From assembly GCA_008711295.1 (NCBI GenBank), contig VUYV01000609.1:184826-248825 (forward strand): 64,000 bases of DNA, read 5' to 3'. This document shows positions 14,389-25,105 of the stretch, one piece after another. Both the position numbers and the translations under genes were made by a program. Source of the stretch: Anarhynchus alexandrinus. Taxonomy: Eukaryota; Chordata; Aves; Charadriiformes; Charadriidae. Each line of letters starts with the position of its first letter. The first letter of the stretch is position 1. The notes under the pieces were generated by a model. The model was not told the DNA's origin and made no database searches. It saw nothing but the letters and a program-made list of their open reading frames with translations.

Positions 14389-14607
14389 AACCACAAGGTA
14401 ATTCTGAGTGAACAAAGTGAGGTTTCGGCATGTGTTTTGTCAGCAGTGGGTACAGTTCAGCACAGTTGCTCTTCTGAAAGTGGTCTTCATGGGAGGCAGG
14501 GTACCAAGTTTGTTTTCTTCCTCTGAAATTTGTACCCCATATTTAACCTTTCCAAAAGCCTTCCTTGGAGCTTTGGGAAGAAAGACACTTGCATATAAAA
14601 AAAAAAA

Positions 14608-15608
14608 CAAACAACTGGCTAGACGGCTGGGCCCAAAGAGTGGTGGTGAATGGAATTAAATCCAGTTGGCAGCTGGTCACAAGTGGTGTTCCCCAGGGAT
14701 CAGTACTGGGGCCAGTTCTGTTTAATATCTTTATCAATGATCTGGACAAGTGGATTGAATGCACCCTCAGTAAGTTTGCAGATGACACCAAGTTGGGCAG
14801 GAGCGTTGATCTGCTTGAGGTTAGGAAGGCTCTGCAGAGGGATCTGGACAGGCTGGATCCACGGGCTCAGGCCAATGGTAGGAGGTTCAACAAGGCCAAG
14901 TGCCAGGTCCTGCACTTGAGTCACAACAACTCCATGCATCACTACAGGCCTGGGGAAGAGTGGCTGGAAAGCTGTCTGGAGGGAAAGGACCTGTGGGTGT
15001 TGGTGTTGGTCAACAGCTGGCTGAATATGAGCCAGCAGTGTGCCCAGGTGGCCAAGAAGGCCAATAGCATCCTGGCCTGTACCAGGAATAGTGCGGCCAG
15101 CAGGACTAGGGAAGTAATTGTGCCCCTGTACTCCGCACTGGTGAGGCCCCACCTCAAATACTTTTGGGCTGTTCACTTTTGGACCCCTCACTACAAGACA
15201 GACATTGAGGTGCTGGTGTGTGTCTAGAGAAGGGCAACAAAGCTGGTGAAGGGTTTGGAGCACAGATCTTATGAGGAGCAATGGAGGGAACTGGGGTTGC
15301 TTAGCCTGGAGAAAAGAAGGCTCAAGGGAGACCTTATCACTCTCTACAACTACCTGAAAGGACGTTGTAGCGAGGTGGGGGTTGGTCTCTTCTCCCAAGT
15401 AACAAGTGATAGGATGAGAGAAAATGGCCTCAAGTTGCGCCAGGGGAAGTTTAGGCTGGATATTAAGAAAAATGTCTTCACCGCAGTTATCAAGCACTGG
15501 AACAGGCTGCCCAGAGAAGTGGCTGAATCACCATCCCTGGAGATATTTAAAAGACGGGTAGGCAAGGTGCTTAAGGATGTGGTTCAGTGGTGGTTTTGGC
15601 AGTGCTAG
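14608..15608 (+). pseudogene. CR1 ORF2 reverse transcriptase remnant, single in-frame TAG
   Basis: The frame that starts inside the element encodes the C-terminal half of the CR1 ORF2 protein, the reverse transcriptase that copies CR1 RNA at the chromosomal target. Visible blocks in order are the [21 protein letters not shown] block (RT motif B region), then FADD (RT motif C catalytic aspartates, 14775-14786), then the thumb and C-terminal blocks [20 protein letters not shown] and [12 protein letters not shown]. The only interruption is TAG at 15225-15227, just before RRATK. After it the same frame stays open to the stop at 15606-15608. The fingers, motif A and the endonuclease are missing through 5' truncation, so the piece cannot act alone. 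The sequence is otherwise little damaged, so it is a fairly young copy. Long minus-strand open frames over it (14700-15497) are antisense shadows. Confidence 0.93.
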
Positions 15609-15682
15609 GCTAATGGATGGACTCGATGATCTTAAAGGTTCCTTCCAAGATGATTCAATGATTCGTATTCTATGGTTCTATA
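14608..15682 (+). mobile_element. CR1 LINE, 5' truncated, subfamily A (ORF2 RT C-terminal half + 3'UTR)
   Basis: A 1.07-kb CR1 3' portion in plus orientation, 5' truncated within the RT palm region. It carries about 1 kb of ORF2, then a short 3'UTR (ACTCGATGATCTTAAAGG) and an ATTCTATGGTTCTAT-type terminus at about 15667-15682. An A-rich tract at 14597-14609 abuts the 5' breakpoint. Its coding text ([16 protein letters not shown] block) groups it with the minus-strand copy at 50.5 kb and separates it from the [14 protein letters not shown] copies at 17.2, 25.1 and 52.6 kb. Truncated 5' ends are normal for CR1 integration. Confidence 0.96.
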
Positions 15683-17246
15683 TAAATGAAACAAAATTGC
15701 TCCCTGTATATTACTTAGCATATCAGTAACAACGCGTACCTGGGAGCTTAAGGTAGATTTGAATGCAATAAGTGACTTTTGTTTACAGACTGCCTGAAGC
15801 AGTACATTTCATTCATTCTAAAACTAACGAATGAGCCCTGTCATGACTGAACCCCTGGAAATCCAACGTCTTGAATGCAGAACCCTCTTTTTGTCTTGTT
15901 ATGCCTTTACAGATTGGTCTTACAGAAGGCACACCACTTCTTCAGAGGTGGTGAATAATCTTCCCAATGTGAAATAAAACAGACACCTTGCAGGTAGTCT
16001 TGAAAACCCTTTGCTACTTCAGCTATGGATATTTGCAGTTTCATCATTTTTCTTCTGTTTAGATACTTCATATTAGAGTTGGCCTTGAAAATTTCCTTAG
16101 AGATAAATGAACATGCAAAATAATTGATAGTATACTTTACTGCTATCAAAGCTTTTAATAAAATATATGTTATAAAAGAAATTGTCCCCTAAATCATAGT
16201 TGAATAAATGTAGTTCTTAACAATACTTTCAGGACTTTTTCTGATTCTGTCAGCTTCTGTGAAAATTTTCTTTTTGTAAGGTAACCAGTCAGAAGATATG
16301 TGTGGCTATAAAATAGTTTCTCATTACTTTTGGGTGTGGAGGAGCATTAAATATCAGCCACAGACTTCACTAATGATTACACACTGTATATAAGAATGAG
16401 GAATACAGAAACAGATGCATTGCTGACTTTGGAACAGGTTGAACCATTTAAGAGAAGGAACAGATATCAAAACACACATCAGTGGCATGGACTTGCGATA
16501 AAATGATCAGAAATAAATAACCCTCTTCAAGAATATTTTTTAAAAGATCTTTCCTGTCAGTTGTAAGAGACAAACATAAAGAGCATCAACTGTTTTTTCC
16601 CTTCTGCTTGCTCCTTTTCAGCTCAGTCTCCTTTCAGGCTTTCCAGAAGATGTTCAGTGTGCCTATAAGCCTTCCCAGAATATTTTCTCCTGAACATTGG
16701 CTTCTTTTGCCAACCTCTCCCAGCAGTCAGCCAGAGTTTCTGGGTGTCACTATGTTTCCACCCCCTCAGCAAAGAGTAATTTCCGACATTTGTTTGGTTA
16801 ATATCTTCAAGTTGACATACAATAGAGAGCAACAAAATTGTTCCGGTCATACTAAATTGAATAAATATTATTTGAAGACATAACACAAGATATTCAATTA
16901 ACAAATGTAGCAGAAATAGGATTCAAAAGTCCCTTGAAATAATGCTACAAATCTCTAGCTAAACATGTGCAGGAGTATTGAAGAGACCTTATCTACGTGA
17001 GTGGAAGATAAAAGGTAGTTTTTCTCTAGGCAAAAAAACTATACAGCAACATAGGTGTTAGTGCCCACCCAAGCAGGTATATTCATGCAGCAAGGAGCCC
17101 TGTGGCACGTTGCACCACCTGGGACAGTGAGCTCTACCTCTCACTGAGAGCATTAGCTAGTGCTCAGCACCTCAGTGGCAGGAGCTGCTGCTCCTGCTTC
17201 CTGCTCTGCTGATCAGCGTAGACCTGACATCCACCACTGAGAAATA
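15683..17246. other. Unique AT-rich DNA, no gene recognised
   Basis: Non-coding spacer between two CR1 copies. Open frames (15907-16149, 16608-16904 on either strand) have no recognised domain. A slightly GC-richer patch at 17060-17220 contains repeated CTGCT and CAGC words but nothing that I can identify. Confidence 0.65.
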
Positions 17247-17398
17247 TATCATAGAATCATAGAATGGTTAAAGTTGGAAGGGGCCTTAAGGATCATCTAG
17301 TTCCACCCCCCCCTGCCATGCACAGGGACATCTCCTACTAGACCAGGTTGCTCAAAGCCCCATCCAGCCTGGTCTTGAACATTTCCAGGGACGGGACT

Positions 17399-20074
17399 TC
17401 AACAACTTCTCTGGGCAACCTGTTCCAGTGCCTCACCAACCAAGAGAATGAAAAATCTCTTCCTGATATCTAATCTAAATCTACCGTCTTCCAGTATAAA
17501 GCCATTCCCCCTCATCCTATCACTACATGCCCTTGTAAAAAGTCCCTCTCCAGCTTTCTTGTAGGCCCCCTTCAGATACAGGAAGGATGCTATAAGGTCT
17601 CCCCCGGAACCTTCTCTTCTCCTGAACAGCCCCAACTCTCTCAGCCTGTCTTTATAGGAGAGGTGTTCCAGCCCTCTGATCATCTTCATGGGCCTCCTCT
17701 GGACCCACTCCAACAGGCCCACGTCTTTCTTGTGCTGAAGACTCCAAAGCTGGACACAATACTCCAGGTGGGGTCTCATCAGAGCAGAGTAAAGCTGCAG
17801 AATCACCTCCCTCAACCTGCTGGCTACACTTCTTTTGATACAGCCCAGGATGCAGTTGGCTTTCTGGGTTGCAAGCGTGCATTGCTGGCTGATGTTAAGC
17901 TTCTCACCAACCAACACCCCCAAGTCCTCAGGGCTGCTCTCAATCCATTCCCTGCCCAGCCTGTATTTGTGCTTGGGATTGATGTGACCCCAGTGCAGGA
18001 CCTTGCACTTGGCCTGGTTGAACTTCATGAGGTTTGCATGGCCACACCTCTCAAGCCTTTCCAGGTCCCTCTGGATAGCATCCCTTCCCTCCAGCATGTC
18101 AACTGCTCCACATTGCTTAGTGTCAGCAAACTTGCTGAGGGTGCACTCAATCCTGCTGTCCATATTGTTGACAAAGATGTTAAACAGCACTGGTCCCAAT
18201 ACTGACCCCTGAGGAACTCCATTCATCACTGGTCTCCACTTAGACATCAAGCCATTGCCTGCAACTCTGAGTGTTACTATTCAGGCAGTTACTTATTCAC
18301 CAAGTGGTCCATCCATCAAATCCATGTCTCTCCAATTTAGAGACAAGGATGCTGTGCAGGATACTGTCAAATACCTCATATAAGTCCATGTAGATAACCT
18401 CATTTGCTCTCCCCTTATCCACCAACACTGTAAGTCCATCATAGAACATCACCAAATTTGTCAGTCATGATTTGCCCTTGGTGAAGCCATGTTGGCCTCC
18501 TTATGCCTTAAGAGGCATGTTGGCCTCCACATGCCTTAGCAGAGTTTCCAGGAGGATCTGCTCCTTGATCTTGCTGGGCACAGAGGTGAGACTGACCGGC
18601 CTGTGGTTCCCCAGGTCTTTCTTTTTTCCTTTTTGAAAATGGGGGTTATGTTTCTGCTTTTCCAGTCAGTGAGAATGTCACCAGACTACCATGACTTTTC
18701 AAACATAATGGAAAGCAGCTTAGCAATTTCATCCGCCAGTTCCCTCGGGACCCGTGGATGAATCTCATCAGTTTCCATGGACTTGTGCACCTTCAGGTTC
18801 CTTAGATGGTCTCAAACCTGATCTTCACCTACAATGGGCAGTTCCTCATTCTCCCAGTCCCTGCCCTTGCCTTCTATGTCTTGGGTGGTGTGGCTAGAGC
18901 ACTTGCTGGTGAAGACCAAGGCAAAAAAGTCATTAAGTCCCTCAGCCTTTTCCATATCGTGGGTTACCAGGTCTCCGGTTTCCTTCCGGAGAGGAGGAAG
19001 AGCCCATATCTTCCCTAGTCTTCCTTGTATCACTGACATACCTACAGAAGTTTTTCTTGTTGCCCTCGATGTCCCTGGCCAGATTTAATTCTGTCTGGGC
19101 TTTAGCATGCCTAACCTGGTCCCTGGCTGCTCGGACAGTTTCTCTGTATTCCTCCCAGGCTACCCGTCCTTGTTTCCACCCTCTGTAGGCTTCCTTTTTG
19201 CTTTTGAGTATGCCCAGAAGCTCCCTGTTCATCCATGCAGGCCTCCTGGCTTTTTTGCCTGACTTCTGTGTTGGGATACAATGCTCCTACGCTTGGAGGA
19301 GGTGTTCCTTGAATATTAGCCAGCTTCCTTGCACCCCTCTCCCCTCCAGTGCTTTATCCCATGGTACCCTACCAAACAAATCCCTCAAGATGCCAAAGTC
19401 TGCTCTCCTGAAGACCAGGGTAGTGAACTTGCTGTGCACCCTCCTTGCTGCCCTAAGGATCTTGAACTCTACCATTTCATGATTGCTGCAGCCAAGGCTG
19501 CCCTTGAGCTTGACATTCCCCACTAGCCCCTCTTGTTGGTAAGGTCAAGGTCCAGCATAGCTCCTCTCCTCATTGGCTCCGCTATCATTTGAAGAAGGAA
19601 GTTGTCACTGATGCATTCCAAGAACTTCCTTGATTGCTTGTGCCCCGCTGTGTTGTCCCTCGAACAGATATCAGGGTGGTTGAAGTACCCAGTGAGGACT
19701 GGGACCTATGAACATGAGGCTGCTCCTATCTGTCTACAGAGGGCCTCATCCACTGCATCATCCTCGTCAGGTTGCCTGCAGCAAATCTCCACTGTAATGT
19801 CAACTGCCCCTTCATTCCCTTTCATCCTGACCCATAAGATCTCTGTCGGCTCCTCAACCACCTCCAGGTGGAGCTCCATGCATTCCAGCTGCTCATCGAC
19901 GTAGAAGGCAACACCCCCTATTCACTTCCCCTGCCTGTCCTTCCTAAAGAGCCCGTATCCTTCCATTCCAACACTCCAGTCATAGGAGCCATCCCACTAC
20001 ATCTCCGAGATGCCAATGAGATCATATCCCTGGACGCATGCACACATCTCTAACTCCTCTTGTTTGTTCCCCAT
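17399..20074 (-). pseudogene. CR1 ORF2 (endonuclease + reverse transcriptase), disabled
   Basis: ORF2 encodes the enzyme that nicks the target DNA and reverse-transcribes CR1 RNA. On the minus strand an ATG at 20074 begins an exonuclease/endonuclease/phosphatase-type domain with the block GYDLIGISE. A TAG at 19999-19997 follows one codon after that conserved Glu, and a stop and a frameshift come soon after. The endonuclease C-terminal block (GCSNHEMVEF) is readable at 19523-19287 and the linker at 19232-18942. The frame shifts near 18985, and VFTSK-type sequence continues to 18812. RT motif A ([10 protein letters not shown]) is at about 18400. The last 852 nt (18250-17399) form one open frame with the motif-B block [16 protein letters not shown] and motif C reading FAD-T instead of FADD (18130-18119). 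Multiple lesions exclude function. Plus-strand open frames here (e.g. 17663-18205) are antisense shadows. Confidence 0.93.
18488..18543 (-). repeat. 28-bp tandem duplication inside CR1 ORF2
   Basis: Two 28-bp units (18488-18515, 18516-18543) share CATGTTGGCCTCC and ATGCCTTA. One unit corresponds to the normal CR1 coding just before the (H)GFTKG-type block and the second is extra. Because 28 is not a multiple of three, the duplication by itself shifts the RT frame. The two units differ at a few bases, so the event is not very recent. Confidence 0.85.
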
Positions 20075-20397
20075 TCTACCTTCGTTTGCATAGAGGCATT
20101 TAAGTTGGGTCCTTGTTGAAGCTGACTTACTGGCTGGAGTGGCTGCAATGCCTTTGTGCTGCTCTCCAGGTGGCCTTCCTTTGGGGTGTTTTACACATTT
20201 CCCTATTGGCTCCTACGGCCGCAGGAGCCCCTGGCTCATCTCTGTAACACTTCAAGTGTTGCTCCCAGCACATCTCAGAGTAACAGGATGAGGGACCTCA
20301 CTAGCACCCCATCCTTCAAACCTTGGTGTGTCGTCCCTTGGCTTGTCATGGGCAAGGCTGATAATAGTCCCCTCCCCCATCAAGTCTAGTTTAAAGC
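20075..20397 (-). other. CR1 inter-ORF region
   Basis: The segment between the end of ORF1 (stop near 20398) and the ORF2 ATG (20074) of the large CR1. It is moderately GC-rich and lacks a clear domain. In the CR1 family this interval holds the ORF1/ORF2 junction, from which ORF2 is translated by an internal mechanism. I see no independent gene here. Confidence 0.7.
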
Positions 20398-21198
20398 TCA
20401 GTCAATGAGCCCAGCTAGCTCATGAGCAAAGAGCCTCTTCCCCCTTTGAGAAAGATGGACACCATCTGATGCCAGCATGCCTGGTGCTGTACAGGAGATT
20501 TCATTATTGAAAAACCCAAAATTGTGGGGGTGACATCAGCCAGAGAGCCACGTATTAACAGACTGAGTGCATCTATTTCTTCCAATGTCACTGCCTGCAA
20601 CTGGAAGGAGGAAGAAAAAATCACCTGTGCCCCAGATTCCCTTACTAACCATCCCAAGGCCCCGAAGTGTCTTTTAATCACCCTTGGGCTACGTGTTACG
20701 ACTTCATCACCACCCACATGGAAGAGCAGTAGTGGGTAATAGTCCCAGGGCCGTACCCAGCTAGGAAGTTTCCTAGTGATGCCCCTCACCTGGGCCCCAC
20801 GGAGGCAGCATGCTTCCCTGAGAGGAGGGTCAGCCTGGCATATTGGACCCTCTGTTCCCCTCAGAAGGGAGTCACCTACAAATATAACCCGTCTTTTCTT
20901 CCTCATGGAGGTGGCCATTATACAGGGGGTAGGCCTTTCTGGTCCTGGCAACTCTTCTGGTGTAGTCGGACTGTCATCCGCATCATCCGTTGGCTGTTTT
21001 TCCACATCCATCCATTACGGGTAATAACAGACTATTGCTGTCCATTAGCCGTGTAAGGTTGTGGCACTCCCTGCAGCCTGAGGCCTGGGTGGCTGCGTGT
21101 TTCTGTGGGAGCTCTGTCTGTGTGGCCACATCTATTCTGGCAAGTGCAGAGGACATAGATTTCTGCTGGGTGGAGACCATAGCTAAGCTCCCTCTCAC
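20398..21198 (-). pseudogene. CR1 ORF1 with SGNH-hydrolase (esterase) domain, frameshifted twice
   Basis: ORF1 of CR1 encodes an RNA-associated protein that in this clade carries an SGNH/GDSL esterase domain. On the minus strand the N-terminal part (21198-20983) shows a VATQTE motif and a C-x-x-C pair (CREC). The frame then shifts near 21000, and the next 198 codons (21011-20415) contain the nucleophile block GDSLLRG (20876-20856) and the HVG block, here HVGGDE where the family usually has Asn. The C-terminal catalytic DxxH (Asp-Gly-Val-His, 20466-20455) is present, but only in the original frame, not in the esterase frame. Two opposite indels, near 21000 and between about 20560 and 20490, therefore bracket the domain. 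Nucleophile and His could not be made in one polypeptide. Family assignment is strong; loss of function is clear. Confidence 0.88.
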
Positions 21199-22423
21199 CA
21201 GGTGAACTCCCCTCTTGAGCTGGCAGAGCTTTCTGTGCCGTTCCTGCGTGCCCTTCTGCGTGAACTGCCACGCAAACTGACACTTTACGCCCTGGAGGAA
21301 TGTGCCTCTACACCTCCCTATAGCAATCGACCATCAAGCATAAGGTTTTTACTGTTTACAGTCTAAAAGACAAAATGCAATCCGCGCAGGAGACAAGCAC
21401 GTGACACCAAGACAAGGACAAGCTGGGCATGAGTCTCTCTGCATGGAAATCAGCTGGAGATCTGCTACTGGATGCAGTGTTATCAGATGGACTTCTAGGC
21501 CCTCCAAGTGTACGTCAGAGATGCAGCTGCAGTGCACGCACAGATTGGAGCGGGTCTCAGCTAGCTTGATTAACCCTTGAGCTTCAGCATGGTAGCACTC
21601 AGTGTAGGTAACTTAGCCAAAAGCAGGCTGTGGGAGAGGCGTACAACCTTCCAGTACAGCTACACTGCTATGGGTACATTCATCTTTTTCTGGAAGCACA
21701 AACATTCACTAAGTTAACAGAGTCATGATAAGGTTGATGAAGACCCAGGTGCTCTTTCCAATTTTGAGTTCAGATCCACAACTTGCAAATTACAAACCAC
21801 TTTTTTTGTAGGCTATTTGGACAAAATAATGAATGTTCTTCCCCCTCCCCCTTATTTTCTGAAAACACGTTCCTTCTCCAGGCTTAATTGGGTAGGATAC
21901 TGATGTAATACAAAGGAAAACTTCTAGAGAAACTTAATCAAATGTTAGCATTTGATCATAGGACCCTCTCTACTGACTGGCCAGAGCTCTAATACTGTGA
22001 ATACTCATAAGCAATTAGCAAACCCCACGCAGCTATTTAAGCTGTTGAGTGCAGAATTCATAGGTTTTTTTAAGTAATGTATCAAGGAATTCTTCAATAC
22101 CTCTTCTGCATAAACTCATTCCTGTTTGATAAAAATGAATTAAGTCATCTCAATAAGTGTTACAGATGATTTGGGAAAAAAAAAAAAAGACTTCATATGC
22201 CAGATTTGCTCTGGCTTTTTGAAAGATAACCAAAGGTCTTATTTTTCACTCTATTAAAAATCCCTTAAAAATATCTTGCTGCATTATTTGAAAATGTATA
22301 TGATAATTACATATAGAACACCATCCCTCTCTTCCTAACTGAAAGTAAGGATTATAGTAGTACATTGTTTGATGTCCAGATGCTTTCTAAATGAAGAAAT
22401 ATTTTTTCCTGTTGAAAAAACGG

Positions 22424-22476
22424 GGATTTATGCAGATAGGTATCAACACCATTAATAGAATTACCTGCATAAATCC
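22424..22476. repeat. Perfect 12-bp inverted repeat (hairpin, 29-nt loop)
   Basis: GGATTTATGCAG (22424-22435) pairs with CTGCATAAATCC (22465-22476). As RNA the stem could extend by two G-U pairs at its base. No T-run terminator or known ncRNA family is recognised. Confidence 0.75.
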
Positions 22477-24570
22477 TTTTATTTGAACAGGACTCCACAA
22501 TTTATATAGATTTAATGCCACTTTTGGCTTAGTATCTTATTTATCATATGAAGAATTTTTTAAAAAAGATCTTTACTCAGCTACGAGAATTTAGTACTTT
22601 TTGTTTACTACATAAATCTGATATATCTATTTAAATAACTTCTCTAGTCTCCTCTCCTATTAATGCTATTCTACAGTAGGCTCAGGAACCATGTTTGAGC
22701 AAAGAGTTGTATTTAAAGAGCTTGCTGTTGAGTGACTGCTAACACAATAGATCCCACCCCAGCGAGAAAGCCTGTGTTTCATCTCGGGTGCCTCTTAGCT
22801 CCCCACAGCAGGGCCAAAGCTCTTGGATTTTTCATCATAGCTGGAAACCATGAATAGGGTCTCACCATAGCAGCCTAAAAAGGTGCTAGTAGATCAGGTC
22901 TTTTTGGTGTCACAGAAAGAAAAGAAAGATGCACTGCTTTCTTCTGGCTGAGGCCATTTATTCATGTCCTGGGAAAGAAAAAGGAGGTAGGCAGAGGGGA
23001 GGAGGGAGTCCTGTGTCCTGTGATCTGGTTTTTTTTTTAAACCTGCTCCTACTCCTTCTTTTAATCCAACCAACAACAAAAAAAAAGCAAGCTTGCTGGT
23101 TGCTGTCAATGCAATAGTAAGAGCACTTGGCACCTATCATCGATAAAATGAACTTAAATGAACTTTCATCCAGCTCATACTTAAATGACAATTATTTCAA
23201 ATTGCTGACGGTATTACTGTTTTTTCTTTTAGACAGACAATTGCAGGTGACAGGGGGGGATTGATTAAATTATCTGTCTTGTGTGCAGTAAGTGCAAAGA
23301 CCATATACTTTTTTTTTCCCCCCTGGGAAATCTGTAAATCCAAATAGTACTGCACAGTTTTTAATTAAATCAAAAACTTAAAACACCAAAATCTGTAAGT
23401 GCCAGTATCAGTCACAAGTGAAACATTTCTGCCTTTTTATATGAAATGCAGACTTGGTCTTACAGCAGTGAGTCAATCCCTTTTTTTTATTTTCATTTTC
23501 TCTCTTCCTCTTGCTTTGTTCCTTCCGACAGTCAGGTCTCTTCACACAAGACTTGAGCACTAAATCAGGTTTTTCATGGATCTTGAATCAAGCCCAAAGA
23601 GATGCGTGTAGGAATTTTCATGTGGACAGTCTGAAAATGGTGTTTTACCATTGCTGTTTTCCCAAATAAATAATTTTATGATACTGCCTAAAGCCTAGGT
23701 TCTGGCTTTTAAGTATATGATTCAATGTCATTTCCATTGAACAGGGTTTTAATAGTTGGACAGCACATGACAATAAAAATCCAAGAAAACCTACTGAGTT
23801 TCTGTAGTGTTCTAATGTAACTGTGCTTCTTGCTTTGGAAGATTTTTGGGAGATTCAATTTAATATGGTTGTCTCTCCCTGAACTATTGTCAAAACACAG
23901 CTGTTCTTATATCTCATGTGCCAAACAGATTTGGTCTTCTATTGGCTCCCAGAAAAAAGAAAAAAAAAATAAGACAAGATATCACTCCAATAATTCAATA
24001 CTCAACTTTACAGAAAATGGGGCTTTAGCCTTAGTGTCTAAAACATCTGCCCAATATGCTCAAATCCTTTCACTGGCATAGCTGCTCATAAACGAAGCGT
24101 CGCATCCGCTCCCACTCTGTTGTGCAGCACTCAACCCTATAAAGAGCTGCAAAATGCAGAGCAGGGAGCAAACACATCATTGGAAAGTCAGGAACACGTA
24201 AATAAATAACATCTCTTTTGTGTCTCTGATGGTATCTGGCACAATCACGACATGAGTTTTATTTGTTGTTAGTACTGTGGTTTGTTTCCGTTTTGTATTT
24301 TCTTTTACCGGAATCATGGCTCTGCCTGTTTTAAATTATCTACACACGCCTGCAGAAGGCAAGGAAAAACATATATACCACCTAGTCTAGCTGAGACTCT
24401 GGTCCTACTAGAAAGGCAAAAAATTGCTCCCCCATTACTGTTTGCCTCCTACTTTTCCCTGCAGAGCAGGGAAAACTGCTGCTATTTTGCTTTTGTCTGT
24501 ACACCTGTGACCAGAAGGGACATGAAGAGGCCGGGACGAGAAAGAGTTTTATTTCTGCCCTCTCTTCCTT

Positions 24571-25011
24571 GTGTGTGTTTGCACTGTACTGCCCTGCAAA
24601 AGGAGTCACGCTGCTTTGCGTGGCAAACCTGGCTTGCGCTTTCTTAGAGGCTGTAGGAATACGGGAGCAGCATCCAGACTGCCAGGGCACGGCTACAGCC
24701 TGCAATGGGATGCTCTGCAGGGGCTCCTGGGACAAAGCCAAGTGAGTGATAGCTGGATGAAGTACCTGGATGTCAACAGAGGGCTGGCCCAGGACATACC
24801 CTGCCCAGTGGAGAAGAGAGGGTGCTTCGTTTCTCATAACTTCGGGGCTGACATCAACGTGGGTCTTCAGCAGCCTGAGCCCGGTGCCATTTTGTGTGAA
24901 TACAACACAGAGACAATACAGGCATTGCTGACAGTAAACAGGGAAACTGTGTTTAGGAGAGGCAGAAGTTCTGAAACAAGACCTCCTAACCCAAACCCCA
25001 AAATTTGCTAA
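24571..25011 (+). other. Unrecognised 146-codon open reading frame
   Basis: One of the longest open frames outside the CR1 copies, in a locally GC-richer patch, followed by AATAAA at 25014-25019. The translated product has no signal peptide, membrane segment, repeat or motif that I recognise. A 151-codon frame is open on the opposite strand over part of it, which points to GC composition rather than selection. The ATG context (TGTGTGTGTTTGCAC region downstream) is not informative. I would not call it a gene without transcript or conservation evidence; it could be part of an untranslated exon or a decayed repeat. Confidence 0.15.
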
Positions 25012-25105
25012 TTCAATAAACTAATTTGGGCCTTGCAGGAAGAGACGATCACATCGATTTTGAGCAGGGATGGGTTGACCAGCACAGGTGAATGTGTGCA
25101 TGCTT

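Larger units (their letters stand above)
9133..14607. other. Unique AT-rich DNA, no gene recognised
   Basis: A long AT-rich stretch with no coding or mobile element that I can name. Small items are a POU-octamer-like palindrome at 11035-11048, an A-run at about 11678-11689, and a 21-bp tandem duplication at 14347-14388. Open frames such as 11050-11304 and 13252-13548 show no recognised domain. Their sequences look like translated AT-rich non-coding DNA. Confidence 0.65.
17247..21330 (-). mobile_element. Near full-length CR1 LINE (ORF1 + ORF2), subfamily B, inactivated
   Basis: The 3' end lies at 17247 with the TCATAGAATCATAGAATGG tail. Reading leftward on the minus strand, the element continues through the 3'UTR, RT, linker, endonuclease and an upstream ORF1 with an SGNH-hydrolase domain, giving about 4.1 kb. 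Most CR1 copies in birds are 5'-truncated fragments, so one that keeps both ORFs is uncommon. The 5' boundary is not sharp. The ORF1-like coding ends near 21200 and the GC-richer sequence fades between about 21300 and 21560, so I set 21330 as an estimate. Frameshifts, stops, a 28-bp tandem duplication (18488-18543) and a lost catalytic residue show that the copy is dead. No target-site duplication was recognised, which is usual for CR1. Confidence 0.95.
21331..25105. other. Unique DNA; 5' flank of the CR1, then AT-rich spacer
   Basis: 21331-21560 is GC-richer and may be CR1 5'UTR or flanking DNA; I cannot place the boundary. Beyond it the sequence is AT-rich with an A13 run (22176-22188), a perfect 12-bp inverted repeat (22424-22476) and several short A/T runs. 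An ORF-bearing, GC-richer patch at 24571-25011 is listed separately. 24090-24120 has a small cluster of CpGs (AAGCGTCGCATCCGC). No recognised gene. Confidence 0.6.

Noticed and set aside
14700..15497. 265-codon minus-strand ORF
   Set aside because: It is the antisense of the plus-strand CR1 RT frame; its length follows from the codon bias of the RT.
17663..18205. 180-codon plus-strand ORF
   Set aside because: Antisense of the large CR1 ORF2. It contains the reverse-complement of the RT motifs and no domain of its own.
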